Assembly (NCBI GenBank): GCA_052387235.1
Contig: JBQTJJ010000110.1
Location: forward strand, 1 to 9,307
Direction: 5' to 3'
Length of the DNA stretch: 9,307 nt
Origin: JBQTJJ01 sp052387235
GTDB lineage: Bacteria > Actinomycetota > Acidimicrobiia > Acidimicrobiales > GCA-2861595
Every line of letters begins with the position of its first letter. Position 1 is the first letter of the stretch. The position numbers were made by a program, and so were the translations under genes. Positions 6,347 to 9,307 of this stretch are shown piece after piece. Below the pieces are notes generated by a model, which saw only the letters and a list, made by a program, of their open reading frames with translations, made no database searches and was not told the origin of the DNA.

Positions 6347-7612
6347 TTGCCGTCGACTGACACAGGGGGCCCGTTCGTCACGGGTCTCACGTGCCGCGAG
6401 TGCGGCCGCCCCTACCCGGCCGAGGCCCTGCACGTCTGCGAGTACTGCTTCGGGCCGCTCGAGGTGAGCTACGACTACGACGCCGTCCGGGCCGTCATCA
6501 GCCGGGACAGCATCGCCGCCGGCCCCACCACCATGTGGCGGTACGGGCCCCTGCTGCCGGCCCAGTCCCACGACCCCGTGAACCTCGGGGCGGGGTTCAC
6601 GCCCCTGGTCCGGGCCGACCGGTTGGCGGCCGAGCTCGGCCTCGGCGAGCTGTGGGTGAAGAACGACACGCTCAACCCCACCGGCTCGTTCAAGGACCGG
6701 GTGGTGTCGGTGGCGCTCACCAAGGCACGCGAGCTCGGGTTCAAGGTGGCGGCCTGCGCCTCCACCGGCAACCTGGCCAACTCGGTGGCGGCCCACGCCG
6801 CCCACGCCGGCATGGACTCCATCGTCTTCATCCCCCACGACCTCGAGCAGGCCAAGGTCGTCACCACCGCCGTGTACGGCGGGAAGCTGGTGGCGGTGGA
6901 GGGGACGTACGACGACGTCAACCGGCTGTGCGCCGAGCTGGCGGGGGAGCACCCCACGTGGGCCTTCGTGAACGTCAACATCCGCACGTACTACGCCGAG
7001 GGCTCCAAGACCCTGGCGTTCGAGGTGGCCGAGCAGCTGGGCTGGCGGGCGCCCGACCACGTGGTGGTGCCCATCGCCTCCGGCAGCCAGCTCACCAAGG
7101 TCCACAAGGGGTTCAAGGAGCTGCACACCGTGGGGCTGCTGGACGAGGAGCCCCACGTGCGGGTCTCCGGCGCCCAGGCCGCCGGGTGCTCGCCCGTGGC
7201 CACCGCCTTCGCCGAGCACACCGACCACATCCGGCCCCAGCGGCCCAGCACCATCGCCAAGTCGCTGGCCATCGGCAACCCTGCCGACGGGTGGTACGCG
7301 CTCGACGTGGTGCGCTCCACCGGCGGGGCCGTGGGATCGGTGACCGACGAGGAGATCGTTGAGGGCATCCGCCTCCTGGCCCGCACCGAGGGCATCTTCG
7401 CCGAGACGGCCGGCGGCGTCACCATCGCCACCCTGGCCAAGCTGGCGGCCGAGGGCGTGGTGCGGCCCGACGAGCGGGTGGTGGCCTACGTCACCGGCCT
7501 CGGGCTGAAGACCATCGACGCGGTGAGCCCCCACTGCGGTCCCACCGTTACGATCCGGCCCACCCTCGACGCCTTCGCCGAGGCGCTCGAGCACGAGGAG
7601 GTCGGGAAGTGA
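6347..7612 (+). CDS. thrC: Threonine-synthase-family PLP enzyme under SAM control
   Basis: This 421-residue enzyme belongs to the fold-type II PLP family that includes threonine synthase, which turns O-phosphohomoserine into threonine. It opens with a zinc-ribbon-like CxxC...CxxC (C16, C19, C31, C34). The PLP lysine is K116 in NPTGSFKDR, followed by the substrate loop ASTGNLANS (138-146) and the PLP-phosphate loop region ASGSQLTKVHKGF (244-256). Canonical threonine synthases usually carry GNTSAS-like and GNAGN-like sequences at the last two places, so this is a divergent clade. Translation begins at TTG behind AGGAGG. The SAM riboswitch upstream and the coupled CysO-like carrier downstream argue for a sulfur role, for example making homocysteine from O-phosphohomoserine with sulfur from the carrier. 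Plain threonine synthase remains the default database name and cannot be excluded. Family is certain; reaction is open. Confidence 0.88.
   Translation: MPSTDTGGPFVTGLTCRECGRPYPAEALHVCEYCFGPLEVSYDYDAVRAVISRDSIAAGPTTMWRYGPLLPAQSHDPVNLGAGFTPLVRADRLAAELGLGELWVKNDTLNPTGSFKDRVVSVALTKARELGFKVAACASTGNLANSVAAHAAHAGMDSIVFIPHDLEQAKVVTTAVYGGKLVAVEGTYDDVNRLCAELAGEHPTWAFVNVNIRTYYAEGSKTLAFEVAEQLGWRAPDHVVVPIASGSQLTKVHKGFKELHTVGLLDEEPHVRVSGAQAAGCSPVATAFAEHTDHIRPQRPSTIAKSLAIGNPADGWYALDVVRSTGGAVGSVTDEEIVEGIRLLARTEGIFAETAGGVTIATLAKLAAEGVVRPDERVVAYVTGLGLKTIDAVSPHCGPTVTIRPTLDAFAEALEHEEVGK
7595..7601 (+). promoter_or_regulatory. Shine-Dalgarno GAGGAGG for the sulfur-carrier gene
   Basis: GAGGAGG lies 7 nt before the GTG at 7609, inside the end of the preceding coding region. 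Together with the GTGA stop/start overlap it indicates translational coupling of the enzyme and its carrier. Confidence 0.7.
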
Positions 7613-7887
7613 GCGTCACCGTCCGGATCCCCACCCAGCTGCGCACCCTCACCGGCGGTGCCGGCGACGTCTCGGTGGAGGGCGGCACCGTGGGCGAGCT
7701 GCTGGCCGCCCTGGACGCGGCCCATCCCGGCTTCGGTGAGCGGCTGTTCGACCAGGACAGGCGCCTGCGCCGCTTCGTGAACGTCTTCGTGGCCGACGAG
7801 GACGTCCGCTTCCTTCAGGGACTGGACACCCCTGTGGCCCCTGGCCAGACCGTCTCCATCGTCCCGGCCGTGGCCGGGGGGGCCTGA
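7609..7887 (+). CDS. cysO: CysO-like (MoaD/ThiS family) sulfur-carrier protein ending Gly-Gly-Ala
   Basis: The 92-residue ubiquitin-fold protein closely resembles mycobacterial CysO along its whole length: VTVRIPTQLR at 3-12, TGG at 15-17, RFVNVFVADEDVRF at 55-68 and the tail VPAVAGG. In M. tuberculosis the CysO C-terminal Gly-Gly is converted to a thiocarboxylate that CysM uses as sulfur donor for cysteine. Here the reading frame adds one Ala after Gly-Gly (G90, G91, A92), so the carrier would need trimming before activation, as reported for the HcyS carrier of Wolinella methionine synthesis. The GTG overlaps the enzyme's stop codon (GTGA) and has a strong Shine-Dalgarno, so both proteins are probably made together. 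No activating E1-like enzyme or JAMM protease is in the window. A run of seven G (7876-7882) encodes the Gly-Gly. Confidence 0.9.
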   Translation: MSVTVRIPTQLRTLTGGAGDVSVEGGTVGELLAALDAAHPGFGERLFDQDRRLRRFVNVFVADEDVRFLQGLDTPVAPGQTVSIVPAVAGGA

Positions 7888-7891
7888 GCGC

Positions 7892-7907
7892 GGCGGCTCC
7901 TGCCGCC
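7892..7907 (+). terminator. Possible terminator hairpin after the carrier gene
   Basis: GGCGGC (7892-7897) and GCCGCC (7902-7907) form a perfect 6-bp stem around a 4-nt loop, four nt after the stop codon. No T-run follows, which is common in high-GC actinobacteria. The stem is short, so read-through into the response-regulator gene is possible. Confidence 0.4.
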
Positions 7908-7971
7908 CCACGAACCCGACGATCTCGCCGCCTCGGCTCAACCGGATCCGGGGACCTGCCGATAGCGCGGT

Positions 7972-8490
7972 ATGGCCGAGGTCCTCATCGTCGACGACGA
8001 CACTGACATCCGCGCCATCCTCGCCTTCACGCTGGAGGACGCCGGGTTCGACGTGCGGGAGGCCGAGGACGGCGCATCGGCCGTGGCCGCCCTGCAGGCC
8101 CATGCCCCCGACTGCCTCGTGCTGGACGTGATGATGCCCGGCTTCGACGGCTTCGGGGTGCTGCGGGCCAAGCGCCAGAGCGGCCTGGCCCCCGATGCGC
8201 GGGTCGTGCTGCTGACGGCCCGCACGTCGGAGCGGGACTTCGTTCGGGGCTGGGAGCTGGGCGCCGACGAGTACCTCACCAAGCCCTTCGACCCCGACGA
8301 GCTGGTGCTCACCGTCCAGCGCCTCCTCCGGACGTCCATCGCCCAGCTGGGAGAGCGCCGCGAGGCCGAGCTGAAGAAGGCCGAGCTGCTGGAGCGCCTG
8401 GAGTCGGCGTTCAACCGGCCGCGGCGCTTCGGCTCGGAAGGTATCGGCTCGATTTCGCCGTCGGAACCGGAGGTTCCTCGCCGAGCTTGA
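7972..8490 (+). CDS. Stand-alone response-regulator receiver protein
   Basis: The 172-residue protein is a CheY-like receiver domain (about 3-120) with all key residues: acidic D8-D9-D10, phospho-acceptor D52 in VLDVMMPG, T82, and K104 in LTKPFDPDE. A helical, charged extension follows (about 124-150, SIAQLGERREAELKKAELLERLE) that could form a coiled coil, then a short Arg/Ser/Pro tail. There is no DNA-binding or enzymatic output domain, so it would act by protein contacts or as a phosphate relay. No histidine kinase is in the window. The ATG gives a normal receiver N-terminus; no Shine-Dalgarno is seen, and only a weak TAGCGC (7963-7968) lies just upstream. It stands between the sulfur operon and groEL with its own strong terminator-like hairpin, suggesting an independent unit. 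Confidence 0.9.
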   Translation: MAEVLIVDDDTDIRAILAFTLEDAGFDVREAEDGASAVAALQAHAPDCLVLDVMMPGFDGFGVLRAKRQSGLAPDARVVLLTARTSERDFVRGWELGADEYLTKPFDPDELVLTVQRLLRTSIAQLGERREAELKKAELLERLESAFNRPRRFGSEGIGSISPSEPEVPRRA

Positions 8491-8494
8491 CGGG

Positions 8495-8527
8495 GCTGCG
8501 CCGGCCGGCGGGGCCGGCCGGCGCAGC
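8495..8527 (+). terminator. Strong GC hairpin, probable terminator of the response-regulator gene
   Basis: A perfect 14-bp inverted repeat (8495-8508 with 8514-8527, core CTGCGCCGGCCGG) surrounds a 5-nt loop (CGGGG), starting 4 nt after the stop codon. No T-run follows. Its position between the stop codon and the groEL control region favours a U-less actinobacterial terminator, perhaps working in both directions. The rest of the 213-bp gap to groEL holds a small GCGCC-TTC-GGCGC hairpin (8560-8572) and the groEL regulatory sites. Confidence 0.7.
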
Positions 8528-8608
8528 GCTGCAGGCTCATTGGCCGCCAGCCGGGTGGGGCGCCTTCGGCGCGTGTGCGGCCGCCGGCCGGGCCTGGCGG
8601 ACGCGTCT

Positions 8609-8635
8609 TTGGCAGTCGCTTGCGGAGAGTGCCAG
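8609..8635 (+). promoter_or_regulatory. Degenerate upstream CIRCE-like operator
   Basis: TTGGCAGTC, nine bases, then GAGTGCCAG matches the CIRCE consensus (TTAGCACTC-N9-GAGTGCTAA) at 7 of 9 positions in each arm with exactly the right spacer. It starts 40 bp upstream of the perfect CIRCE and contains the putative groEL -35 in its spacer. It may be a second, weaker HrcA site. Confidence 0.5.
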
Positions 8636-8649
8636 GGGTCGTTTACGAT
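8620..8649 (+). promoter_or_regulatory. groEL promoter
   Basis: TTGCGG (8620-8625) and TACGAT (8644-8649) with an 18-bp spacer form a housekeeping-type promoter. The predicted start is near 8656, inside the CIRCE, so HrcA bound there would block initiation. The last base of the -10 is the first base of the CIRCE. Confidence 0.65.
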
Positions 8650-8675
8650 TAGCACTCGGATACCGAGAGTGCTAA
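8649..8675 (+). promoter_or_regulatory. CIRCE operator (HrcA binding site)
   Basis: TTAGCACTC (8649-8657), nine bases (8658-8666) and GAGTGCTAA (8667-8675) form an exact CIRCE inverted repeat. HrcA represses chaperonin genes through this site and is released on heat shock. It overlaps the promoter -10 and start region of groEL. Confidence 0.97.
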
Positions 8676-8691
8676 CGCCCCGCACCCCCCG

Positions 8692-8696
8692 GGAGG
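8692..8696 (+). promoter_or_regulatory. Shine-Dalgarno GGAGG for groEL
   Basis: GGAGG lies 7 nt before the ATG at 8704 and confirms the groEL start. The mRNA leader would be roughly 48 nt and would contain most of the CIRCE. Confidence 0.75.
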
Positions 8697-8703
8697 GAAC
8701 TGC

Positions 8704-9307
<604 letters not shown>

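Noticed and set aside
5381..7594. 737-codon minus-strand frame through gpgS, riboswitch and thrC
   Set aside because: It crosses a riboswitch and is antisense to a clear PLP enzyme; no recognisable domain.
8544..8600. Imperfect long hairpin CCGCCAG...CTGGCGG upstream of groEL
   Set aside because: Only 7 bp pair well around a 43-nt interior; expected by chance in such GC-rich DNA.
8487..8675. 62-codon ORF between the response regulator and groEL
   Set aside because: It spans the terminator-like hairpin and both CIRCE sites and has no recognisable sequence.

Overview
The window is about 9.3 kb of very GC-rich, tightly packed actinobacterial DNA. A perfect CIRCE operator before groEL, a CysO-type sulfur carrier, an actinobacterial-type OtsA and a GpgS enzyme all point to Actinomycetota. 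The many short or missing 5' leaders and the general gene style would suit Acidimicrobiia, but that class assignment is an impression. No mobile element, CRISPR array, tRNA or rRNA was seen.

Left part (1-4129), trehalose and glycerate metabolism: a putative lipoprotein (-) is divergent from otsB (+, trehalose-6-phosphate phosphatase). otsB runs tail-to-tail into otsA (-, trehalose-6-phosphate synthase) with a 26-bp overlap. otsA is divergent, across only 20 bp, from a glycerate kinase (+). Middle (4134-6165): an AI-2E-family membrane protein (+) meets gpgS (-, glucosyl-3-phosphoglycerate synthase) with a 4-bp gap. Trehalose and glucosylglycerate are both compatible solutes, so this half may be a stress or osmolyte neighbourhood.

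Right part, first operon (6210-7907): a clear SAM-I (S-box) riboswitch precedes a threonine-synthase-family PLP enzyme. That gene overlaps by 4 nt a CysO-like ubiquitin-fold sulfur carrier ending Gly-Gly-Ala. SAM control plus a carrier protein suggests sulfur (homocysteine/methionine or cysteine) synthesis from a protein thiocarboxylate rather than ordinary threonine synthesis. This is the most interesting system in the window. A stand-alone response-regulator receiver protein follows, ending in a strong hairpin.

Right edge (8609-9307): groEL, cut by the window end, has no groES beside it. It is preceded by a recognisable promoter, a perfect CIRCE and a second, degenerate CIRCE 40 bp upstream.

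Two start types coexist. Genes that begin transcription units mostly lack a Shine-Dalgarno sequence and instead carry a -10-like hexamer 5-9 nt before the start codon, as expected for leaderless or nearly leaderless mRNAs. The riboswitch gene, the coupled carrier gene and groEL have strong Shine-Dalgarno sequences.
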